Shown: positions 1 to 5,474 of the stretch, in pieces | Layout of the letters: every line of letters begins with the position of its first letter | Numbering within the stretch: the stretch's first letter is position 1 | DNA from: an uncultured Pseudomonadota bacterium | GTDB lineage: Bacteria > Pseudomonadota > Gammaproteobacteria > Methylococcales > Methylomonadaceae | NCBI GenBank assembly: GCA_903931355.1 | Contig: CAIZCB010000290.1 | Span: forward strand, 1-7,962 | DNA length: 7,962 nt | Reading direction: 5' to 3' | Notes under the pieces: generated by a model | What the model was told of the DNA's origin: nothing | The model's database searches: none | What the model saw: the letters and a program-made list of their open reading frames with translations, nothing else | Position numbers and translations under genes: made by a program

Positions 1-2
1 AT

Positions 3-164
3 GCTCAACAACGAGTCGAAGCCGTTTATCGCGACCAAGAACTATGGACCAAAATAAGCATTCTCAACACGGCGGCCAGCGGCAAGTTTTCCACCGATAG
101 AACCATCAGCGAATATAATCGCGACATCTGGCACTTAACGCCGATTGATGTCGATAAAAAATAA
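3..164 (+). CDS. glgP: Glycogen/maltodextrin phosphorylase, C-terminal end (5' truncated by window)
   Basis: Only the last 53 codons and the TAA stop (162-164) lie in the window. The frame opens at position 3. Visible motifs are [16 protein letters not shown] and EYNRDIWHL, which match the C-terminal end of alpha-glucan phosphorylases (GlgP/MalP), where the consensus is roughly LN-A--G-FS-DR-I--Y---IW. These enzymes phosphorolyse alpha-1,4-glucan to glucose-1-phosphate in the cytoplasm using PLP. The PLP lysine and active site lie upstream of the window, so activity cannot be judged. The stop codon is 12 bases before trmL, so the two may share a transcript. GlgP and MalP cannot be told apart from this tail. 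Confidence 0.85.
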   Translation, partial: AQQRVEAVYRDQELWTKISILNTAASGKFSTDRTISEYNRDIWHLTPIDVDKK

Positions 165-176
165 CAAGGAACTACC

Positions 177-647
177 ATGATTGATGTTGTGTTGTTTGAG
201 CCGGAAATTCCGGCCAACACCGGCAATATTATCCGCCTGTGCGCCAACACTGGCGCGCATTTGCATTTAATCCAACCGCTAGGTTTTCAGCTCGATGACA
301 AGCGTTTACGCAGGGCTGGGCTGGATTACCACGAGTGGGTCAATATTCGGCAATACGCCAATTTACAAGATTATCTTGAACGCGCCCAACCTCAGCGCTT
401 GTTTGCCTTAACCACTAAAGGCAGCAAAGTGTTTAGCGATGTCAGCTTTCAAGAGGGCGACGCTTTAATCTTTGGCCCAGAAAGTCGCGGCTTGCCTGCG
501 ACGTTTTTAGACCAGCACCCCGCCGATTTGAAACTCTATCTACCGATGAAGGCGGAAAGCCGTAGTTTGAACTTATCCAATACAGTGTCGATTGCCTTGT
601 ACGAGGCATGGCGGCAATTAGGGTTTGATGGGGCGTTGATTAAATAG
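177..647 (+). CDS. trmL: tRNA (cytidine(34)/uridine(34)-2'-O)-methyltransferase TrmL
   Basis: A 156-residue SPOUT-superfamily RNA methyltransferase of the TrmL (YibK) type, the normal length for the family. TrmL 2'-O-methylates the wobble nucleotide of tRNA-Leu isoacceptors using S-adenosylmethionine, acting as a dimer through its trefoil knot. Family motifs are visible: [19 protein letters not shown] near residues 8-26, the knot/SAM-loop segment [10 protein letters not shown] at 98-107, and [19 protein letters not shown] at 122-140. The ATG at 177 has an AAGGA ribosome site at 166-170 with good spacing. It lies 12 bases downstream of the phosphorylase stop, so co-transcription is possible, but no functional link is implied. 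No clear terminator follows its TAG stop. Confidence 0.96.
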   Translation: MIDVVLFEPEIPANTGNIIRLCANTGAHLHLIQPLGFQLDDKRLRRAGLDYHEWVNIRQYANLQDYLERAQPQRLFALTTKGSKVFSDVSFQEGDALIFGPESRGLPATFLDQHPADLKLYLPMKAESRSLNLSNTVSIALYEAWRQLGFDGALIK

Positions 648-702
648 GTTTTTTATAAGAGTTTGGCTTGTTTGCCGTGTGATAAAATCGGCATTTTTTA
701 TT

Positions 703-779
703 GTCTCGGTAGCTCAGCAGGATAGAGCAGCCCCCTCCTAAGGGGCAGGTCGGAGGTTCGAATCCTCTCTGGGACGCCA
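703..779 (+). tRNA. tRNA-Arg (anticodon CCT)
   Basis: This folds as a complete 77-nt cloverleaf. The acceptor stem is 703-709 with 769-775 (two G-U pairs). The D stem is GCTC 712-715 with GAGC 725-728. The anticodon stem is GCCCC 730-734 with GGGGC 742-746, with loop CTCCTAA, so the anticodon CCT lies at 737-739 and reads AGG. The T stem is 752-756 with 764-768 and has a TTCGAAT loop. G776 is the discriminator and CCA is encoded at 777-779. An AT-rich extended -10-like sequence (TGTGATAAAAT, 678-688) precedes it, but I see no convincing -35. Confidence 0.95.
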
Positions 780-804
780 TTAAAATCAATGGCTTAGTGT
801 TGTT

Positions 805-825
805 TTAGTTAATTAAATTAACTAA
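805..825. repeat. Perfect 21-bp AT-rich palindrome downstream of tRNA-Arg
   Basis: Left arm TTAGTTAATT (805-814), central A (815) and right arm AATTAACTAA (816-825) are perfect inverted repeats. The palindrome lies 25 bases after the tRNA CCA end, with a T5 run at 833-837. It could be a weak AT-only terminator for the tRNA transcript, a binding site, or an end left by the decayed insertion element whose remnant reading frame stops inside it (818-820). The sequence does not decide between these. Confidence 0.6.
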
Positions 826-1087
826 TATTAAATTTTTGGGACAATTTTGTAGCACTAACGCATCTATTTTTCAGACAGATCACTACGACAAATTTTAGTT
901 TATAGGCTTTAGGTGGCATATAGCCCAATTTAGAATGAAGCTGTTTGCTCAGCAGCTTTTGGTAAGCCGTTTAGCAAAAAATACTGACTGCCTCATCCGA
1001 ATCCATATCACGTCTCCTTGCTTTATATTTTTTAGCCGCTTTAGCTCGCCAACTGTTGGTTTTCATAACCTTCACTTCCTGTACGTT
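818..1087 (-). pseudogene. Probable IS3-family transposase (orfB) remnant, internally deleted
   Basis: Read on the minus strand in a single frame, two short stretches look like opposite ends of an IS3-type OrfB. The upstream one (about 1087-1034) reads NVQEVKVMKTNSWRAKAAKK and then YKA. It resembles the VARLM--N--RAK-KRKFKA segment that precedes the DDE integrase core. The downstream one contains HSKLGYMPPKAY (937-902), which resembles the conserved R-HS-LGY-P tail that follows the catalytic glutamate. Between them there is a TAA stop (973-971) and only about 30 codons, so the catalytic core is missing. The remnant ends at a TAA (820-818). This rests on motif memory only. It fills most of the otherwise empty stretch between the tRNA and cysT. 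A chance similarity cannot be excluded. Confidence 0.45.
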
Positions 1088-1140
1088 TGGCTGGGTGTTT
1101 GTTGCCGACTGACAAAATCAAATATCGTATTACTTCATAA

Positions 1141-1162
1141 TCATTTCTATTTATATCATTTC
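1141..1162 (+). promoter_or_regulatory. Candidate CysB-type activator site upstream of cysT
   Basis: This 22-base element matches 20 of 22 positions at 5053-5074 upstream of oscA. The uninterrupted identical core is TTCTATTTATATC (1145-1157). The -10 box starts 42 bases after the element starts in both places, and the element's downstream end overlaps the -35 region. That is the usual place for a LysR-type activator to touch RNA polymerase. A second ATATC half-site lies at 1122-1126, 31 bases (about three helical turns) upstream of the one at 1153-1157. Assignment to CysB is inference from gene content. Confidence 0.6.
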
Positions 1163-1188
1163 ACCTTATCTGCTTAGTTCTCTATTAT
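1159..1188 (+). promoter_or_regulatory. Predicted promoter of cysTWA(B)
   Basis: The -10 box is TATTAT (1183-1188). The -35 is TTCACC (1160-1165, 17-bp spacer), a 4/6 match to TTGACA, as expected for an activator-dependent promoter. This places the transcription start near 1195, leaving a leader of about 30 nt before the cysT ATG. The layout is the same as that of the oscA promoter. Confidence 0.5.
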
Positions 1189-1225
1189 TCCATCGTCTAA
1201 TCAGATATGAGAACGAGATTACGCT

Positions 1226-2053
1226 ATGAAACAAAGTAGGATCATGCCGGGATTTAAACCAGCGCTGTCATTCACCTTGATTTACTTGGTGTTGATTGTG
1301 TTGATCCCGCTTAGCACACTGGTTTTTAAAAGTTTGCAGCTGAACTTTGATGATTACCTAGCCATTATTACTAACCAACGCATCATCGCTTCATTTAGAG
1401 TGAGTTTTTTAACTTCCTTTATTGCCTCGATAGTCGCGGGGATTTTTGGTTTTATTATCGCTTGGGTATTAGTGCGTTACAGCTTTAGCGGTAAGCGACT
1501 TTTAGACGCGGTGATTGACTTGCCTTTCGCTTTGCCAACCGCAGTAGCTGGTGTGGTGTTAGCAACGATTTATCAGCCAAGTGGCTTTTTAGGTCGTTGG
1601 TTAATGGATAACTTTGGTATCAAAGTTGCTTATACGCCATTGGGGATAGTGGTGGCGTTAATCTTTATCGGTATTCCGTTTGTGGTCAGAACTGTCGAGC
1701 CGGTGTTGCAAGAATTCGATACTACGATGGAAGAAGCGGCTTCCAGTCTAGGTGCCAGTCGTTTAGTGACTTTCAATAAAGTCATTTTCCCTAACATTTT
1801 TCCAGCCCTGTTAACCGGCATTTCACTCGCATTTGCCCGTGGCGTTGGCGAGTATGGTTCGGTGATTTTTATCGCTGGTAATCTGCCTTACATTTCCGAA
1901 ATCGTGCCGCTGTTAATTATCACCAAGCTGGAACAATACGATTACGCAGGTGCGACAGCGATTGCCTTAACCATGTTAGTGATTTCGTTTGTATTGTTGC
2001 TATTGATTAACTTGCTGCAACTTTGGGCGCGTCGTCGTTCAGGTCAAAATTAA
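1226..2053 (+). CDS. cysT: Sulfate/thiosulfate ABC transporter permease CysT (CysU)
   Basis: A 275-residue inner-membrane permease (E. coli CysT is 277), one of two that form the sulfate/thiosulfate channel with CysW. Hydrophobic segments appear near residues 14-34, 58-83, 100-116, 138-158, 193-218 and 243-268. The cytoplasmic EAA loop, [11 protein letters not shown] followed by [12 protein letters not shown] (about 168-196), is the contact with Cys[14 protein letters not shown] (98-110), [13 protein letters not shown] (149-161) and [12 protein letters not shown] (208-219) are typical of the CysT family. The ATG at 1226 gives the family's N-terminal length but has only a weak ribosome site (GAGA at 1209-1212 region). 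An in-frame ATG at 1244 (MPGFKP...) is preceded by TAGGA and is a reasonable alternative. It is first in the cysTWA operon, and cysW begins 14 bases after its stop. Confidence 0.96.
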   Translation: MKQSRIMPGFKPALSFTLIYLVLIVLIPLSTLVFKSLQLNFDDYLAIITNQRIIASFRVSFLTSFIASIVAGIFGFIIAWVLVRYSFSGKRLLDAVIDLPFALPTAVAGVVLATIYQPSGFLGRWLMDNFGIKVAYTPLGIVVALIFIGIPFVVRTVEPVLQEFDTTMEEAASSLGASRLVTFNKVIFPNIFPALLTGISLAFARGVGEYGSVIFIAGNLPYISEIVPLLIITKLEQYDYAGATAIALTMLVISFVLLLLINLLQLWARRRSGQN

Positions 2054-2059
2054 GAGGGA
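2054..2059 (+). promoter_or_regulatory. Ribosome binding site deciding the cysW start
   Basis: GAGGGA lies directly after the cysT TAA and 8 bases before the ATG at 2068. It supports that ATG over the longer reading that would begin at TTG 2023 inside cysT, which has no comparable site and would add 15 residues not expected for CysW. Confidence 0.8.
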
Positions 2060-2067
2060 TTGAGTTT

Positions 2068-2919
2068 ATGCATACGTTAGTAGACGCTCATGGCCAAGCC
2101 AGTCGCAGCGCTTTAAATGATCCAAAATGGGTGCGGGTGACGCTGACCAGTATTGCGGTGGCTTTTATCTTGCTGTTTTTATGTGCGCCGTTGGTTTTGG
2201 TTTTGTACCAAGCATTTTCCAAAGGTTTGGATGCTTATATTCACGCCTTGTCAGATCCTGATGCGCTGGCCTCAGTTAGATTGACTTTATTAGTCGCGGT
2301 TGCCACCGTGCCTTTGAATACCGTGTTTGGTATTGCCGCCGCTTGGGCGATTACCCGTTTTGATTTTCGCGGCAAAAGCTTATTGACCACTTTGATTGAC
2401 TTGCCTTTTTCGGTTTCACCGGTGATTTCGGGTTTGATTTTCGTGTTGATGTTCGGTGCTCAAGGTTGGTTTGGTGAGTGGTTATCAGCGCACGACATCA
2501 AAGTGATTTTCGCTACGCCGGGAATCATTTTGGCCACCATTTTTATTACCTTTCCTTTCGTTGCGCGTGAACTGATTCCGTTGATGCAAGAAATGGGCTT
2601 CGAGGAAGAAGAGGCGGCCTTGTCTTTAGGTGCAAGTGGTTGGAAAACCTTTTTTCTGGTGACTTTGCCTAATATCAAATGGGCTTTGTTATACGGCGTG
2701 TTGTTATGTAACGCGCGTGCGATGGGTGAGTTTGGCGCGGTGTCGGTGGTATCGGGTCATATTCGTGGCTTAACCAACACGCTGCCATTGCATATCGAAG
2801 TAAGCTACAACGAATACGATGTGATTGGTGCGTTTTCCAGTGCTTCGATTCTAGCGGCGTTAGCTATCGTTACTTTAATTTTGAAAAGCTTCTTGGAATG
2901 GAAGCAGGGTAAAGGCTAA
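2068..2919 (+). CDS. cysW: Sulfate/thiosulfate ABC transporter permease CysW
   Basis: A 283-residue inner-membrane permease, partner of CysT in the CysTWA sulfate/thiosulfate importer. Hydrophobic segments lie near residues 23-48, 70-95, 113-132, 150-170, 203-226 and 254-273. The EAA loop, [17 protein letters not shown] and [11 protein letters not shown] (179-208), contacts the ATPase. [16 protein letters not shown] (111-126), [13 protein letters not shown] (161-173) and [17 protein letters not shown] (216-232) are CysW-family features, including the S-V-SGHIRG signature that separates CysW from CysT. The open frame extends upstream to a TTG at 2023, but ATG 2068 has a strong ribosome site and the right length. 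The gene follows cysT by 14 bases, indicating translational linkage. A perfect hairpin overlaps its stop codon. Confidence 0.96.
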   Translation: MHTLVDAHGQASRSALNDPKWVRVTLTSIAVAFILLFLCAPLVLVLYQAFSKGLDAYIHALSDPDALASVRLTLLVAVATVPLNTVFGIAAAWAITRFDFRGKSLLTTLIDLPFSVSPVISGLIFVLMFGAQGWFGEWLSAHDIKVIFATPGIILATIFITFPFVARELIPLMQEMGFEEEEAALSLGASGWKTFFLVTLPNIKWALLYGVLLCNARAMGEFGAVSVVSGHIRGLTNTLPLHIEVSYNEYDVIGAFSSASILAALAIVTLILKSFLEWKQGKG

Positions 2920-2937
2920 AGACTGGATTAGTCTTTA
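2917..2937 (+). other. Hairpin overlapping the cysW stop codon
   Basis: TAAAGACT (2917-2924), a GGATT loop and AGTCTTTA (2930-2937) form a perfect 8-bp stem whose first three bases are the cysW TAA. No T-tract follows, so it does not look like an efficient terminator. It may instead protect or process the mRNA, or tune expression of cysA relative to the permeases. Confidence 0.5.
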
Positions 2938-2976
2938 ATCGCCACATCTATACGAATATATTTATTTGAGAAGTCC

Positions 2977-4020
2977 ATGAGCATTTTATTATCAAACATC
3001 AGCAAAAACTTTGGGCAGTTTGCAGCGTTACACAATGTTAATTTGGAAATTCCAGAAGGTGAGTTAGTCGCTTTATTGGGGCCATCGGGTTGCGGCAAAA
3101 CCACTTTGTTACGGATTATTGCCGGTTTAGAAGCGCCAGACCAAGGGCAGGTGTTGTTAAACGGTGAAGATAAAACTGCTGAACATGTTAGTCATCGCGG
3201 CATTGGTTTTGTATTCCAGCATTATGCGTTGTTCCGTCACATGACGGTGTTTGATAACGTGGCTTTTGGTTTGCGGGTTAAACCGAAAAAAGAACGTCCG
3301 AGCGAAGCAGTGATTGCGAAGAAAGTGCAATCTTTGTTGGATTTGGTGCAATTGGGTTGGTTGGCAGACCGTTTTCCTGATCAATTATCCGGTGGTCAGC
3401 GTCAGCGGATTGCATTGGCGCGGGCTTTAGCGGTTGAACCGAATGTGTTGTTATTGGATGAACCATTTGGTGCGCTCGATGCCAGTGTTCGTAAAGATTT
3501 GCGTCAATGGTTGCGGAATTTGCACCAAGAACTGCATGTGACCAGCATTTTTGTGACTCACGACCAAGAAGAAGCGATGGAAGTGGCGAGTCAAGTGGTG
3601 GTGCTAAACCAAGGGCAAATTGAACAACAAGGTGCGCCAGCGGAGATTTACGATCATCCTGCTAATGCCTTTGTTTCTAAATTTATTGGTCAAACCAATA
3701 TTCTTAATGTCGAACAAAATGACATGGCTTGGTTGGTCAGCGCAGGTATTAGCGCCGATAATCGGCACGGTGCGGTTGCTCATGTTCGTCCACATAATAT
3801 TGATTTACAAAAAGCCAGTATTAATTCTGATTCGCCAGTTTTATTAAAAGATTGGCAGCATTTAGGCGCAACGATTCGGATTGAATTATTTAATCCGCAA
3901 GTGAAAGGTGGAAACTCATGCTTATTCGCCGAAATGCCCAATGAGCGATTTAAACAATTAAATCTCAATCGTGGCGATAAAGTTGTTGTTAATATTAAAC
4001 AAGCGCATTGGTTTAATTAA
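2977..4020 (+). CDS. cysA: Sulfate/thiosulfate import ATP-binding protein CysA
   Basis: A 347-residue ABC ATPase that powers CysTW-mediated sulfate/thiosulfate uptake from the cytoplasmic face. All nucleotide-binding motifs are intact: Walker [10 protein letters not shown] (35-43), Q-loop [22 protein letters not shown] (Q81), signature LSGGQRQR (137-144), Walker B VLLLDEP (157-163), D-loop GALD (165-168) and switch histidine H195 in [20 protein letters not shown] and [20 protein letters not shown] are typical of CysA. The C-terminal part (about 240-347), with HVRPHNIDL and a final [15 protein letters not shown], is a TOBE-type domain. The ATG at 2977 has GAGAAG only 3 bases upstream, an unusually short spacing. 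The gene is separated from cysW by 57 bases carrying the hairpin at 2917-2937, and from cysB by 38 bases. Confidence 0.97.
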   Translation: MSILLSNISKNFGQFAALHNVNLEIPEGELVALLGPSGCGKTTLLRIIAGLEAPDQGQVLLNGEDKTAEHVSHRGIGFVFQHYALFRHMTVFDNVAFGLRVKPKKERPSEAVIAKKVQSLLDLVQLGWLADRFPDQLSGGQRQRIALARALAVEPNVLLLDEPFGALDASVRKDLRQWLRNLHQELHVTSIFVTHDQEEAMEVASQVVVLNQGQIEQQGAPAEIYDHPANAFVSKFIGQTNILNVEQNDMAWLVSAGISADNRHGAVAHVRPHNIDLQKASINSDSPVLLKDWQHLGATIRIELFNPQVKGGNSCLFAEMPNERFKQLNLNRGDKVVVNIKQAHWFN

Positions 4021-4058
4021 TTTTTTGAGCCAATAAATCCACAAGGTAGTGAATCAAT

Positions 4059-4955
4059 ATGAATCTTAATCAGCTGGAATTACTGCGTATATTGCAGGAA
4101 ACCAATTACAACCAGTCGAAAGCCGCGGCAAAATTAAATGTCGTTCAATCGGCTGCGAGTCGTCAATTACAATTATTTGAAGAAGAACTGGGTTCACCTT
4201 TATTTGAGCGACACGGAAAAAAACTATTAGGTTTAACCCCGCTGGGTGAGCGGGTAATGCAAGAAGTTGAGCGGATTAATTTAGCGAAAAAGAATATTCA
4301 AGCGATTGCTGATGATTTTCGTGATAACCGCAACGGCGCTTTACATATTGCCACCACTCATACCCAAGCTAAATATTTATTACCGATACCAATTCAGCGT
4401 TTTCGGGACAAATATCCTGGCATCAAAATTTATATGGTGCAGTCTTCGCCCGATAATTTAATAGATAATCTCCATCATCATCGGGCTGATTTGGCGATTT
4501 GTACTGAAAAACTGGATGAAGACGAAAAATTGGTGGTACAGCCATGCTATGAGTGGCATCACGTTGCGGTTGTGCCCAAAGATCATCCTTTAGCACAGGG
4601 TGATATTACTTTAAGCCGTTTGGCATCTTTTCCAATTTTGACTTATTCGCCGGGCTTTACAGGGCGGTCTAATATCGAAAAAGCTTTTAAAAATGCAGGG
4701 CAACGATTAGATATTACTTTATCGGCGGCTGATTCTGACATTATTAAAACTTATGTAAGACTTGGGTTAGGCGTAGGGATTATTGCTAGTATGTCTTACG
4801 AACCTATTATTGATAGCGATTTGCAAGTCATCGATTTAGGGCATTTAATACCGAAATCAGTTACAAAAATAGCTTACTTAAAACAGATGTTTTTGCCTGA
4901 TTATATAAAATACTTTATTAAAGAGCTAATCGCTAGTTCTGCTCATTATTCTTAA
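4059..4955 (+). CDS. cysB: LysR-type sulfur-assimilation regulator CysB
   Basis: A 298-residue LysR-type regulator of sulfur assimilation. The N-terminal winged helix-turn-helix spans about residues 1-60 (SKAAAKLNVVQSAASRQLQL, then FERHGKKLLGLTPLG), and a linker helix runs to about 90. The effector domain carries the CysB hallmark IATTHTQAKY (97-106). In the enterobacterial CysB structure the anion ligand is held by Thr100, Thr102, Gln103, Thr149 and Thr202. Here T100, T102, Q103 and T149 fall at the same numbers, and T201 of GFTGRS corresponds to Thr202. The DADVIKTYVRLGLG-like segment (SDIIKTYVRLGLGVGIIASM) is also present. It lacks roughly 25 C-terminal residues found in E. coli CysB (324 aa). 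Start ATG 4059 has AAGGT at 4043-4047. It lies 38 bases after cysA with no promoter evident, so it is probably co-transcribed, which would make its level depend on the sulfate operon. Confidence 0.93.
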   Translation: MNLNQLELLRILQETNYNQSKAAAKLNVVQSAASRQLQLFEEELGSPLFERHGKKLLGLTPLGERVMQEVERINLAKKNIQAIADDFRDNRNGALHIATTHTQAKYLLPIPIQRFRDKYPGIKIYMVQSSPDNLIDNLHHHRADLAICTEKLDEDEKLVVQPCYEWHHVAVVPKDHPLAQGDITLSRLASFPILTYSPGFTGRSNIEKAFKNAGQRLDITLSAADSDIIKTYVRLGLGVGIIASMSYEPIIDSDLQVIDLGHLIPKSVTKIAYLKQMFLPDYIKYFIKELIASSAHYS

Positions 4956-4976
4956 ACTGCTATTTCTAAGCAGTTT
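4954..4976 (+). other. Hairpin at the cysB stop
   Basis: AAACTGCT (4954-4961), a 7-base loop and AGCAGTTT (4969-4976) make a perfect 8-bp stem that starts within the cysB TAA, followed by TTTT counting 4974-4977. It lies immediately before the much stronger terminator at 4979-5015 and may act with it or protect the 3' end. Confidence 0.55.
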
Positions 4977-4978
4977 TC

Positions 4979-5015
4979 AAAAAGCCGCTGTCTTTAACTA
5001 GATAGCGGCTTTTTT
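4979..5015 (+). terminator. Rho-independent terminator after cysB
   Basis: The stem AAAAAGCCGCTGTCT (4979-4993) pairs with AGATAGCGGCTTTTT (5000-5014) over 15 bp with one G-U pair and a 6-base loop, and ends in a T6 run (5010-5015). Because the A-tract pairs with the T-tract it could also work on the minus strand. It separates the cysTWA-cysB unit from the oscA unit. Confidence 0.92.
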
Positions 5016-5032
5016 ATGCCCATTTTCTTCCT

Positions 5033-5052
5033 AAAATCGATTTTATCGATAT
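5033..5052. promoter_or_regulatory. Overlapping dyads upstream of the oscA promoter
   Basis: AAAATCGATTTT (5033-5044) is a perfect 12-bp palindrome. ATCGAT is repeated at 5036-5041 and 5045-5050. CGATAT (5047-5052) forms an inverted repeat with ATATCG (5065-5070) across 12 bases. The palindrome centre is about 68 bases before the predicted transcription start, close to where LysR-type regulators place their primary recognition site. The role is inferred. Confidence 0.35.
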
Positions 5053-5074
5053 TCAATTCTATTTATATCGTTTC
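5053..5074 (+). promoter_or_regulatory. Candidate CysB-type activator site upstream of oscA
   Basis: This is the second copy of the 22-base element seen at 1141-1162, with 20 of 22 positions identical and core TTCTATTTATATC at 5057-5069. It ends in the -35 region of the predicted oscA promoter, and the -10 box starts 42 bases from its first base, exactly as at cysT. Confidence 0.6.
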
Positions 5075-5100
5075 CAATTACTTGTTTACGCTTGTATCAT
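5071..5100 (+). promoter_or_regulatory. Predicted promoter of oscA-porin-sbp
   Basis: The -35 is TTTCCA (5071-5076) and the -10 is TATCAT (5095-5100), with an 18-bp spacer. The weak -35 overlaps the candidate activator element. Transcription would start near 5107, leaving a leader of about 66 nt. Confidence 0.5.
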
Positions 5101-5106
5101 TTTCAC

Positions 5107-5134
5107 AACAGTTATTAGCATAATTAATAACAGT
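5107..5134. promoter_or_regulatory. Inverted and direct repeats in the oscA leader
   Basis: TTATTA (5112-5117) and TAATAA (5125-5130) are inverted repeats 7 bases apart. They are framed by two direct copies of AACAGT (5107-5112 and 5129-5134) exactly 22 bases apart. Lying just downstream of the -10 box, this could be an operator for a repressor or a secondary regulator site. No regulator can be named. Confidence 0.35.
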
Positions 5135-5172
5135 AAAGATTTATTCGTAGTGATTTTTCGATAGGAGGTTAT

Positions 5173-5355
5173 ATGTCCAGCGGATTTGGTGGCAATGTTT
5201 TAAAAACTGATGATAACAAGGAAATTGCTTTGCACATCGCATCACTTTTACAAGAAATACGTTTTGGATCAATCGAAGTGGTTATTCATGATGGACGTAT
5301 TGTGCAAATTGATAAACGCGAACGCTTTCGGATTGAGCAAAAGAACGCAAGCTAA
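5173..5355 (+). CDS. oscA: OscA-like small protein (DUF2292/YezD family)
   Basis: A 60-residue cytoplasmic protein with no signal peptide or membrane segment. Its C-terminal two thirds, LLQEIRFGSIEVVIHDG followed by RIVQIDKRERFR, matches the DUF2292 (YezD) family. The family includes OscA of Pseudomonas, a small protein encoded next to sbp/cysTWA and linked to organosulfur use and the sulfur-starvation response (including under chromate). The biochemical activity of the family is unknown. The first 20 residues are variable and probably disordered. The ATG at 5173 is preceded by a perfect AGGAGG (5163-5168), the best ribosome site in the window, implying strong translation. It is first in its unit and is followed after 119 bases by the porin. 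Confidence 0.85.
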   Translation: MSSGFGGNVLKTDDNKEIALHIASLLQEIRFGSIEVVIHDGRIVQIDKRERFRIEQKNAS

Positions 5356-5386
5356 TTCATCAAATTAGACAGAATCAATTAAATCT

Positions 5387-5447
5387 ACCGGACAGCCGGT
5401 GAATAAATTTAAAAAACTATATCAGCAACAACTGACCGGCAAACCGG
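5387..5447 (+). other. Two similar GC-rich hairpins between oscA and the porin
   Basis: ACCGG-ACAG-CCGGT (5387-5400) and ACCGG-CAAA-CCGG (5435-5447) are two short stem-loops with near-identical stems in an otherwise AT-rich 119-base gap. Neither is followed by a T-tract, so neither is a terminator. They may be RNA structures tuning the oscA/porin ratio, a paired protein-binding site, or stems that pair with each other. Confidence 0.4.
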
Positions 5448-5474
5448 AAGTGTTATCAGAAAGAGGAACAACAC

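Noticed and set aside
177..779. A functional link between trmL and the neighbouring tRNA
   Set aside because: TrmL acts on tRNA-Leu isoacceptors, whereas this tRNA is Arg(CCT); adjacency appears coincidental.
703..779. tRNA-Arg 3' end as a phage or island attachment site
   Set aside because: No second copy of the tRNA 3' end and no integrase is visible in the window, and the sulfate genes downstream are ordinary chromosomal genes.
935..1177. An 80-codon plus-strand open frame between the tRNA and cysT
   Set aside because: It has no ribosome site and unusual Phe/Leu/His-rich composition, matches no known family, and lies opposite the IS3-like minus-strand motifs, so it is most likely a shadow.
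2023..2067. A longer cysW starting at TTG 2023
   Set aside because: The extension lies inside the cysT end, has no good ribosome site, and adds residues not seen in CysW. ATG 2068 has GAGGGA at the right distance.
4954..5172. A riboswitch (e.g. SAM-type) before the sulfur genes
   Set aside because: The hairpins here are a plain terminator pair after cysB. The conserved cores of the SAM riboswitches I know are not visible here or ahead of cysT and sbp.
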